DNA of 5,136 nt from Treponema sp. (GTDB lineage: Bacteria > Spirochaetota > Spirochaetia > Treponematales > Treponemataceae). Within the stretch, counting starts at the first letter, position 1. Every line of letters starts with the position of its first letter. Positions 1-5,136 of the stretch are shown in pieces. Position numbers and translations under genes: made by a program. The notes under the pieces are model-generated. The model ran no database searches. It saw only the letters and a list, made by a program, of their open reading frames with translations, and was not told where the DNA came from. The stretch lies in the NCBI GenBank assembly GCA_004554075.1, contig SFOB01000135.1, forward strand, positions 1 to 5,136. Direction: 5' to 3'.

Positions 1-7
1 TAGATTT

Positions 8-42
8 AGCTAGCATAAAATAGAGTAAAATGCTTGCTTTTT
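8..42 (+). terminator. Possible intrinsic terminator, plus-strand orientation
   Basis: AGCTAGCAT at 8-16 can pair with ATGCTTGCT at 30-38 (eight of nine pairs, one T-T mismatch), with a 13-nt A-rich loop, followed by a T run at 38-42. The T run follows the stem only when read on the plus strand, so it would stop a transcript coming from the left of the window, convergent with the polysaccharide genes. The stem is AT-rich and the loop long, so this is a modest candidate. Other contents of 1-161: a TATAAT-like hexamer at 105-110 without a convincing -35 box, and no recognisable gene. I see no good terminator for the flippase transcript. Confidence 0.35.
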
Positions 43-161
43 ATATATCTAATTATGAGGTATTAATCTGGGTTTTAAAATCCACCCCGAAATAAAGCGC
101 TCGTTATAATTTAAATCAACATTGAAAAAGCACAAGTAGAACAAGGTTTCCGTGGAGTCGG

Positions 162-1598
162 TTATTTTTTTACAAGCTTTCCTTTTATCTTATCTATCGC
201 CTCAAACAGTGTTTCATCCTTCATCACAAACAATAAACCTACATAAATCAAACCACCTACTGATACACAGATGAATGTATTCACTATTGAAGAAGGCAGA
301 TACCTTGCCAACAAATATATAGGTACAAACATGATTAGCGAAGAAATAATATAGTGTTTATTACTACTTATTATCTCTCCAAACTTAAAGTCTTTCCTTG
401 TAAAGAATACTTGTACGCCTGTAACACTAGTTTCCGCAATAACAGTAGCTACTGCTGCGCCAATAGAAAGAAAGAACGGAATCAAAAGTAAATTAAGAGA
501 AAAATTGACAACACATCCCGTCACTACAGATATCGTATATTCCTTTTGTCTTCCTGCTGGTAAAAGGTACTGTGTCCCCATGATGTTGCTCAATGCAATT
601 ATCACAAGAATCGGTGCAATGACCATCATATTTGGAACAACCTTGTCATAACCATATCCAAAAAACCACGGAACGATATTGCAACTCACCGCCATCAGTC
701 CGAATGTCATGGGAAAAGACAAGAAGAAAACAAATCTGAATGATTTCGATAAGTAGTTCTTAACTTTTTCCATCTCATTTTGCTTAAATAGATTTGCAAC
801 CCTAGGCATCATTACTGTGCCCAAGGAGGTAACCAAAGCCATAACAATCTTTACAATTTTTTGTCCTTGCTCATAATACGCAACTTCCTCTTCTACACCA
901 GTGAGAAAACCAATCATTGTCTTATCAAGAACCGTGTAAATAGAAGTTGCTATTTGAGGAAGGAAAAGAATAATTGTAGGTCTGATATGTTTCTTTATTT
1001 CAAGTTCTCTTACTTTTACCTTACCAACGAGTTTTGGTATATAAGCCCACATTGATAAGTTACCAAGGAAAAGAGTAGCTGAGTGGCAAATAGCATAAAG
1101 CAATAAGTCATCAGATGATTTAACAAACAAGAAGATAAGAGCTACTCCAACAATCTTGATGATGAAATTTCTGACTACTATCTTCTTGAAATCTTCTATT
1201 CCCTGAAAGAACCAGGATATATCTACCATAGAGGCAAGTATATCAAGGCACATGATAAAGAAAACAGACGCATACTTTCCATGAGAAGCAAGAGTGAAAT
1301 AGAAGACGGTTAAAGAAATAGAAACCGTAATATTTCTTAGGATTACTAATTCCCAGAATACTTTGTCTCTCTTTTCTTTCTCATGTTGAACATAAGCAAT
1401 TTCTCTTTGTCCATATAAATTCAGTCCTATACATCCAAACAGAATAAAATACTGAACGATTGAATTTGTATATGAAAAAGTACCAACTCCTTTTGCTCCT
1501 AAAACTCTGGAAACGTATGGAGTAGTTATTAGTGGTACAATTAAAACCAATATCTGATATGAAAGATTATAAAGATAATTCTTTACTACTTTATTCAT
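162..1598 (-). CDS. wzx: Wzx-type polysaccharide flippase (MOP/PST family)
   Basis: Integral membrane protein of 478 residues, typical of O-antigen/capsule repeat-unit flippases of the MOP exporter superfamily. The N-terminus (NYLYNLSYQILVLIVPLITT, then PYVSRVLGAKGVGTFSY) is a hallmark of RfbX/Wzx proteins. Hydrophobic stretches suggest 14 membrane helices, at roughly 12-32, 40-62, 80-104, 108-130, 139-160, 163-185, 206-230, 248-268, 288-312, 322-345, 352-376, 378-398, 412-434 and 440-462, with a lysine-rich end. Its role is to move undecaprenyl-diphosphate-linked oligosaccharide units from the inner to the outer face of the membrane, before polymerisation. The start at 1598 overlaps the glf stop (TGATG) and has no strong ribosome site of its own, which points to coupled translation. 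It is the last gene of the run seen here. A Wzy polymerase was considered, but the even 14-helix pattern and the Wzx N-terminus argue against it. The transported glycan cannot be inferred beyond probable Galf and an acidic sugar. Confidence 0.93.
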   Translation of the reverse strand: MNKVVKNYLYNLSYQILVLIVPLITTPYVSRVLGAKGVGTFSYTNSIVQYFILFGCIGLNLYGQREIAYVQHEKEKRDKVFWELVILRNITVSISLTVFYFTLASHGKYASVFFIMCLDILASMVDISWFFQGIEDFKKIVVRNFIIKIVGVALIFLFVKSSDDLLLYAICHSATLFLGNLSMWAYIPKLVGKVKVRELEIKKHIRPTIILFLPQIATSIYTVLDKTMIGFLTGVEEEVAYYEQGQKIVKIVMALVTSLGTVMMPRVANLFKQNEMEKVKNYLSKSFRFVFFLSFPMTFGLMAVSCNIVPWFFGYGYDKVVPNMMVIAPILVIIALSNIMGTQYLLPAGRQKEYTISVVTGCVVNFSLNLLLIPFFLSIGAAVATVIAETSVTGVQVFFTRKDFKFGEIISSNKHYIISSLIMFVPIYLLARYLPSSIVNTFICVSVGGLIYVGLLFVMKDETLFEAIDKIKGKLVKK

Positions 1599-2707
1599 CA
1601 GAGCTCTTTTTCACACCTTTCCAACACAGACGCAATTATAGCATCCATATCATAATATTTGTACTCTCCAAGTCTTCCACCAAAGATTACATTTTCTTCC
1701 TTATCCGCCAGTTCCTTGTACTTCTTGTACAAAGCAGCATTCTTCTCATCGTTCACAGGGTAATAAGGCTCATCTCCCGGTTTCCATTCTGAACTAAACT
1801 CTCTACTTATTACCGTTTTCTCCAATTTCTTACCATTCTCGTCCTTACCGAACTCAAACCACTTGTGCTCGATGATACGGGTCCAAGGTGTTTCTCTATC
1901 TGTATAATTAACAGCAGCGTTGCCCTGGAAGTTTGGCTTATCAAGCAGCTCGTTCTCAAAACGAACGGAACGATACTCCAAATAACCCGAACAATAATCA
2001 AAATAAGCATCTATAGGACCAGTATAGACAACCTTCTTTGCCATACCATCCCATTTAGCTTTATCCATCAGATAATCTTCACCAAGTCTTACTTCAATTC
2101 CATCAAGAATGTTCTCAATCATCTTGGTGTATCCACCGACTGGGATTCCCTGGTAGAGAGCGTTGAAATAGTTGTTATCAAAAGTGAGCCGAACAGGAAT
2201 TCGCTTGATGATAAAAGCAGGAAGATCCTTACAATCTCTACCCCACTGTTTTTCGGTGTACCCCTTGATTAACTTCTCGTAGATATCTCTTCCCACTAAA
2301 GAGATAGCCTGTTCTTCCAAATTCTTCGGTTCACCATTTACTTCTTTTCTCTGCTCTTCAATCTTTGCAGCAGCTTCTTCAGGTGTGACTATCCCCCACA
2401 TTTTATTGAATGTGTACATATTGAATGGCAGGGAGTAAAGTTCCCCTTTATAATTAGCCACTGGGGAGTTAGTGAATCGGTTGAAGGTAGCAAATTTGGT
2501 TATGTAGTCCCAAACCTTCTGGTTATTGGTGTGGAAGATATGTGCACCATATTTATGCACATTTATCCCTTCCACTTTTTCTGTATATATATTCCCGCCT
2601 ACGTTATCACGTTTGTCGATAACAAGGCACTTATATCCTTTATTTGTTGCTTCACGCGCAAAAATGGATCCATATAATCCAGATCCTACTATTAAATAAT
2701 CGTACAT
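1598..2707 (-). CDS. glf: UDP-galactopyranose mutase
   Basis: FAD-dependent UGM that interconverts UDP-galactopyranose and UDP-galactofuranose in the cytoplasm, supplying Galf for a surface glycan. From the chosen start it has 369 residues, the usual bacterial length. The N-terminal FAD-binding motif is YLIVGSGLYG (4-13), followed by the family blocks VIDKRDNVGGNIYT (29-42), HKYGAHIFHT (51-60), GYTEKQWG (149-156), RIPVR (169-173), TPWTRIIEHK (273-282), EPYYPVND (313-320) and FGGRLGEYKYYDMD (342-355). Arg173, Arg277 and Tyr349 fall where the conserved active-site residues sit by motif. An in-frame ATG at 2731 would add eight residues (MASGGKTT) before the conserved MYDYLIVG, but the ATG at 2707 has a good GGAGGA 9 nt upstream and matches the usual family start, so I use 2707. 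The gene overlaps the phosphatase by 16 nt, and its TGA shares one base with the flippase ATG, which suggests translational coupling at both ends. Confidence 0.96.
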   Translation of the reverse strand: MYDYLIVGSGLYGSIFAREATNKGYKCLVIDKRDNVGGNIYTEKVEGINVHKYGAHIFHTNNQKVWDYITKFATFNRFTNSPVANYKGELYSLPFNMYTFNKMWGIVTPEEAAAKIEEQRKEVNGEPKNLEEQAISLVGRDIYEKLIKGYTEKQWGRDCKDLPAFIIKRIPVRLTFDNNYFNALYQGIPVGGYTKMIENILDGIEVRLGEDYLMDKAKWDGMAKKVVYTGPIDAYFDYCSGYLEYRSVRFENELLDKPNFQGNAAVNYTDRETPWTRIIEHKWFEFGKDENGKKLEKTVISREFSSEWKPGDEPYYPVNDEKNAALYKKYKELADKEENVIFGGRLGEYKYYDMDAIIASVLERCEKEL

Positions 2708-3174
2708 TGTCGTTTTTCCTCCACTAGCCATTCAATAAATTCTCTTACCGCACCATTACCACCTTCTCTTAAGCTTACGAAATCTGCAAGTTCGATTACT
2801 TTTTTCACAGCATCAGCGGGACATCCGACCAAACCACCCGCAGCTTTTACAGGCTCCATACAAGAAAGATCATTAATATCATCACCGATATATGCCACAG
2901 TTGATAAATCCGTGGTAATGGTCAGAAGTTTTTCGATTTTATTTCTAATACCCTGATGTAAGTTCTCTATTCCTAGTTCCTTACAGCGATTTTTTAGTAT
3001 TTTACTGGAACGGCCAGTAATAATAACAGGAGTAATTCCAGCCGGAATAAGGATGTCATGAATTCCACAGCCGTCTTTTATATCGAAGGCTTTCATCATT
3101 TCCCCATCATTACCCATATATATTTTTCCATCTGTTAACGTACCATCAACGTCCATTACTAAATATTTAATCAT
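2692..3174 (-). CDS. KdsC-type HAD phosphatase (ulosonate-8/9-phosphate phosphatase-like)
   Basis: Cytoplasmic HAD-superfamily phosphatase of 160 residues, a usual length for the capless C0 KdsC group, which acts as a tetramer. All catalytic motifs are intact: MDVDGTLTDG (nucleophile Asp8, acid/base Asp10), ITGR at 52-55 (motif II), a Lys in the RNKIEKL stretch near 77-83 (motif III), and YIGDDINDL at 95-103 (motif IV acids). The C-terminal REGGNGAVREFIEWL (136-150) is the KdsC signature. KdsC removes the phosphate from Kdo-8-phosphate; relatives in sialic and nonulosonic acid clusters act on the 9-phosphates of those sugars. An organism that looks Gram-positive would not be expected to make Kdo, so the second kind of substrate is more likely here (inference). 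The start at 3174 has GAGGA 9 nt upstream and begins directly with the first HAD strand. It lies 65 nt after the aldolase gene and overlaps the start of glf by 16 nt. I leave the symbol empty because the substrate is probably not Kdo-8-phosphate. Confidence 0.9.
   Translation of the reverse strand: MIKYLVMDVDGTLTDGKIYMGNDGEMMKAFDIKDGCGIHDILIPAGITPVIITGRSSKILKNRCKELGIENLHQGIRNKIEKLLTITTDLSTVAYIGDDINDLSCMEPVKAAGGLVGCPADAVKKVIELADFVSLREGGNGAVREFIEWLVEEKRQCTII
2717..2722 (-). promoter_or_regulatory. Ribosome binding site that sets the glf start
   Basis: Minus-strand GGAGGA with 9 nt before the ATG at 2707. It lies within the last codons of the phosphatase gene and downstream of the alternative glf ATG at 2731, so it decides in favour of the shorter, family-typical glf start. 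Confidence 0.8.
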
Positions 3175-3183
3175 TGTGGAAAT

Positions 3184-3188
3184 TCCTC
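3184..3188 (-). promoter_or_regulatory. Ribosome binding site of the KdsC-type phosphatase gene
   Basis: Minus-strand GAGGA with 9 nt before the ATG at 3174. It supports that ATG as the start and lies inside the 65-nt gap after the aldolase gene. Confidence 0.7.
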
Positions 3189-3239
3189 AAATCCGGTAAT
3201 GCTATGTTTTGTTTACCATAATACATGCATTTATATAGT

Positions 3240-4859
3240 TCAAAGTAACTTACTATATACACTTGGTGTTATAAACTTAAAATCACAATTAGGCGACATT
3301 GTTTCTACAATCTCTTTATACATTGTGCTAATCTCTTTATTCAAAACTTCGAATTCATCAATATGACGCTCGTTCTGGTACGAACTGTCGCAATAGTTCT
3401 TTTCGCTCTTTAAATCAAATCCGTCAAATCCTGCAATTGTTATCTTAGAAGGATTAACTCTCTTTAATAGATTTAATAACATTATAGTTGAGTTCTCAAA
3501 ATACTTATAGCCTCTATTAATAAGGCTATGATAGTTAACTACAATATCATTTTCGTTATCAGCCTTGACATTAGAAGAAATAATAACCTTACGTTTATCT
3601 CTCTTTGCTTTTAAATTACCATATCTCTTGGCATTTCCAAAGAAAGCATACGCAGAAGGTTCATCTGCAACAAAATTAACACTAATAATCACCGGTTTGT
3701 TATCTTGAATATATCTGTCAATCTGCTCTCGATGTGTATTTAATGTATTGCCAGGTACCATTAGGAATACTTCTTTTCCTTCAGCAGTCTCTTTTAGTTT
3801 TTGAATAGCTTCATAGTCATCAACCTTATCAGCAACATACTCAGTGTATAGTCTCTGAATATTGTCATAATCGTATCTCTGTCTTGCTGCCGGGTCAATC
3901 ATTGAAAGGATTTTTCCAATATCCTTAGTATCTAATCTAAACTTTTCGGTAAGGTAAATAACGTTGTTCGGATGAGATTTATAAACACCTGCCATCATAG
4001 CAGCTGTCGAATAGCCCCATTTGTGTTCTAGTGAATATTTATAAATATAATCGTCAAGCATATCGAGAATATCTTCAAACTCATAATCATAATTCTTTTT
4101 TCGAACAAGAAAATCAACAATAAGCTCTGTGTTCAGATTTCCGGCGACCTTACCTATACCACCAAGTGTACCATCGATGATAATCTGTCTAGAGCTTGAA
4201 CCGCTGAGCTTAATGACCTCCTGTGCAAATGCAAAGGAAAGCTGATAATTATTGTGTGAATGAAAATTGATACAAATATCATGAAGCATATTATGGTCAA
4301 TTAAGCCATAAAGACGATCCACATCATCCATGTACATAGCACCATAAGTGTCTACAATACCGAAACTATATGGATGAATTTCGTTAACCATGTCCACGAT
4401 TTCAAGAAGTTCTCTATCTGTATAATTCAAGGAATTTACACCTTGAACAAACAGTTTGTATCCCCTCTCTTTAATTACTCGTGCCCAACGGATAACCTCT
4501 TCTTTTGCTTCATCATAGTTTTTCTTTGTGAAACCAAATCGTATACCATCAATTGATGTACCATCACATGGTTTTAGGGTATCAATATCGCACATACCAA
4601 AATCGATAAACGCAACATACATTACACCGATTTTACTCTTGTCAACAAATGGCCTAATCTGTTCAACGTCAGTAAAGAATGTGCTATCCCCCTGATAATT
4701 TACTTTTCTCCAATCACGTAGAAAACCAACTTCGACAATATCAATTTTTGCATTGGCAAGTTTTTCAGAAATTTCCTTTATTTCCTGATCAGGAAAAGCA
4801 CAATCTAAGATTCGACCACCGTCTCTCAGTGTGCAGTCCAATACTTTTACATTTTTCAT
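3240..4859 (-). CDS. DRE-TIM/HMGL-like aldolase fused to a C-terminal Rossmann-like domain
   Basis: A 539-residue protein with two parts. Residues 1 to about 300 form an HMG-CoA-lyase-like TIM barrel (DRE-TIM metallolyase). The sequence shows LDCTLRDGG at 7-15 (catalytic Arg12, metal ligand Asp13), VDTYGAM at 169-175, the metal-binding His-x-His at 200-202 (FHSHNNY) and GGIGKVAGNLNTE at 233-245. Family members are 4-hydroxy-2-oxovalerate aldolases (pyruvate plus aldehyde) and isopropylmalate-type synthases (acetyl-CoA plus 2-keto acid); which chemistry applies here is not visible. Residues about 355-539 form an alpha/beta domain with a glycine loop (VPGNTLNTH, 368-376), a strand VIISVNF, and SKITIAGFDGF at 471-481, a pattern resembling MptE-like/DUF115 and GT42 sialyltransferase-type Rossmann folds (inference). 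The ATG at 4859 follows a perfect AGGAGG, and the conserved barrel strand starts within ten residues. Lying between a CMP-sugar cytidylyltransferase and a KdsC-type phosphatase, it is a candidate for building the carbon skeleton of an acidic sugar. The barrel call is strong; substrate and the C-terminal role are unknown. Confidence 0.85.
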   Translation of the reverse strand: MKNVKVLDCTLRDGGRILDCAFPDQEIKEISEKLANAKIDIVEVGFLRDWRKVNYQGDSTFFTDVEQIRPFVDKSKIGVMYVAFIDFGMCDIDTLKPCDGTSIDGIRFGFTKKNYDEAKEEVIRWARVIKERGYKLFVQGVNSLNYTDRELLEIVDMVNEIHPYSFGIVDTYGAMYMDDVDRLYGLIDHNMLHDICINFHSHNNYQLSFAFAQEVIKLSGSSSRQIIIDGTLGGIGKVAGNLNTELIVDFLVRKKNYDYEFEDILDMLDDYIYKYSLEHKWGYSTAAMMAGVYKSHPNNVIYLTEKFRLDTKDIGKILSMIDPAARQRYDYDNIQRLYTEYVADKVDDYEAIQKLKETAEGKEVFLMVPGNTLNTHREQIDRYIQDNKPVIISVNFVADEPSAYAFFGNAKRYGNLKAKRDKRKVIISSNVKADNENDIVVNYHSLINRGYKYFENSTIMLLNLLKRVNPSKITIAGFDGFDLKSEKNYCDSSYQNERHIDEFEVLNKEISTMYKEIVETMSPNCDFKFITPSVYSKLL

Positions 4860-4865
4860 ATTGTT

Positions 4866-4871
4866 CCTCCT
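4866..4871 (-). promoter_or_regulatory. Strong ribosome binding site of the aldolase gene
   Basis: Read on the minus strand this is a perfect AGGAGG with a 6-nt spacer to the ATG at 4859. It fixes the start of the aldolase-fusion gene. It is also the best evidence in the window that the host uses classical Shine-Dalgarno initiation, as Firmicutes do; Bacteroidota generally do not. Confidence 0.85.
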
Positions 4872-4890
4872 GACTTGATTATGACAAGTC

Positions 4891-5136
4891 CTATTTTTTT
4901 AGGCTGTCAAAATACATAGCCACAGCCTTGGCAAACTCAAAATCCTCAGCTGTATCAATGTCTACAGCTTCAAATTGGTCAATCTCATAAATATAGGGTT
5001 TGTTTCCGATTCTCTGTCCTAATTCGGTGAACACCTCTTTGCGGAAAATAAAGAAAGCTCCCGTTTCCATATAAATAGGATCAAGGTCTTGTGTTCTAAC
5101 GATGTTTTTCATATCATAATTGAATGGTTTTCCATT
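4891..5136 (-). CDS. CMP-sugar (acylneuraminate-type) cytidylyltransferase, C-terminal fragment
   Basis: Partial gene: the reading frame is open to the window edge (codons from 5136, first residues NGKPFNYDMKN) and ends in TAG at 4891-4893, giving 81 residues, about the last third of a family that is usually 220-240 residues long. The fragment carries features typical of the C-terminus of NeuA-like acylneuraminate cytidylyltransferases: an RTQDLDPIYMETGAFFIF stretch, then a KPYIYEID segment and the closing DIDTAEDFEFA motif. In the family, this region contributes to dimerisation and to sugar and metal binding, while the N-terminal CTP-binding loop is outside the window. Such enzymes join CTP to a 2-keto acid sugar (sialic acid, legionaminate, pseudaminate, Kdo-like) to make the CMP-sugar donor in the cytoplasm. 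The stop lies 31 nt before the aldolase gene, which fits an operon. The ATG at 5112-5110 is internal, because the family-like sequence continues upstream of it. The exact sugar cannot be told from this part. Confidence 0.85.
   Translation of the reverse strand, partial: NGKPFNYDMKNIVRTQDLDPIYMETGAFFIFRKEVFTELGQRIGNKPYIYEIDQFEAVDIDTAEDFEFAKAVAMYFDSLKK

Noticed and set aside
53..103. Short minus-strand open stretch (ends ALYFGVDFKTQINTS) that looks peptide-like
   Set aside because: Only 16 codons between stops, with no start codon or ribosome site. It could be a scrap of a lost gene or mobile element, but nothing in the sequence supports a specific call.
861..1055. 64-codon plus-strand open frame antisense to the flippase
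   Set aside because: It is nested in the flippase, with no domain or ribosome site that stands out. The similar plus-strand frames at 4374-4556 and 4679-4873, antisense to the aldolase, were rejected for the same reason.
1532..1792. 86-codon plus-strand open frame across the wzx/glf junction
   Set aside because: It is antisense to two confidently identified genes. Its hydrophobic look mirrors the reverse complement of the flippase start and the glf end.
1810..2010. 66-codon minus-strand open frame inside glf
   Set aside because: It is a different frame of the same strand within a gene with intact conserved motifs; low-complexity composition and no family resemblance.
1865..2272. 135-codon plus-strand open frame antisense to glf
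   Set aside because: It lies wholly within glf, whose protein has every family motif. The antisense translation has no recognisable domain and no convincing ribosome site, so it is a shadow of glf codon use.
2708..2731. Longer glf start at the ATG at 2731
   Set aside because: It adds MASGGKTT before the conserved N-terminus and lacks a good ribosome site, while the GGAGGA at 2717-2722 is placed properly for the ATG at 2707.
3190..3240. Possible internal promoter before the phosphatase gene (TTGAAC and TATTAT on the minus strand)
   Set aside because: The spacer is only about 14 nt and both boxes are imperfect in AT-rich DNA; co-transcription with the aldolase is simpler.

Overview
All recognisable genes lie on the minus strand and form one tightly packed run of surface-polysaccharide genes, read right to left. 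Canonical Shine-Dalgarno motifs (AGGAGG before the aldolase; GGAGGA and GAGGA before the next two genes), AT-rich DNA and the style of the proteins point to a low-GC Firmicute, most likely a Clostridia/Lachnospiraceae-type gut or rumen bacterium. This is an inference from sequence style; no marker gene is present.

Order of transcription: (1) the C-terminal end of a CMP-sugar (acylneuraminate-type) cytidylyltransferase, cut by the window edge (5136-4891); (2) a 539-residue two-domain protein with an N-terminal DRE-TIM/HMGL-like aldolase barrel and a C-terminal Rossmann-like domain (4859-3240); (3) a 160-residue KdsC-type HAD phosphatase (3174-2692); (4) UDP-galactopyranose mutase Glf (2707-1598); (5) a 14-helix Wzx-type flippase (1598-162). 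Spacings are 31 nt, 65 nt, a 16-nt overlap and a 1-nt overlap, so this looks like an operon, with the last three genes probably translationally coupled.

Proposed joint role: Glf supplies UDP-galactofuranose and Wzx moves lipid-linked repeat units across the membrane. The first three genes look like a module making a CMP-activated acidic sugar. In the known Kdo and sialic/nonulosonic acid routes, a PEP-dependent synthase (KdsA/NeuB) makes the 2-keto-3-deoxy acid, a KdsC-type phosphatase removes phosphate, and a CMP transferase activates it. Here the carbon-carbon bond-forming enzyme next to the phosphatase and the cytidylyltransferase is a metal-dependent pyruvate-aldolase/acyl-transferase relative fused to an unassigned domain. 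This is the part most likely to be undescribed; a conventional NeuB-like gene could still lie outside the window.

Positions 1-161, downstream of the flippase, hold no supportable gene. They contain one terminator-like hairpin oriented for plus-strand transcription, which suggests, weakly, that a convergent gene ends just left of the window.
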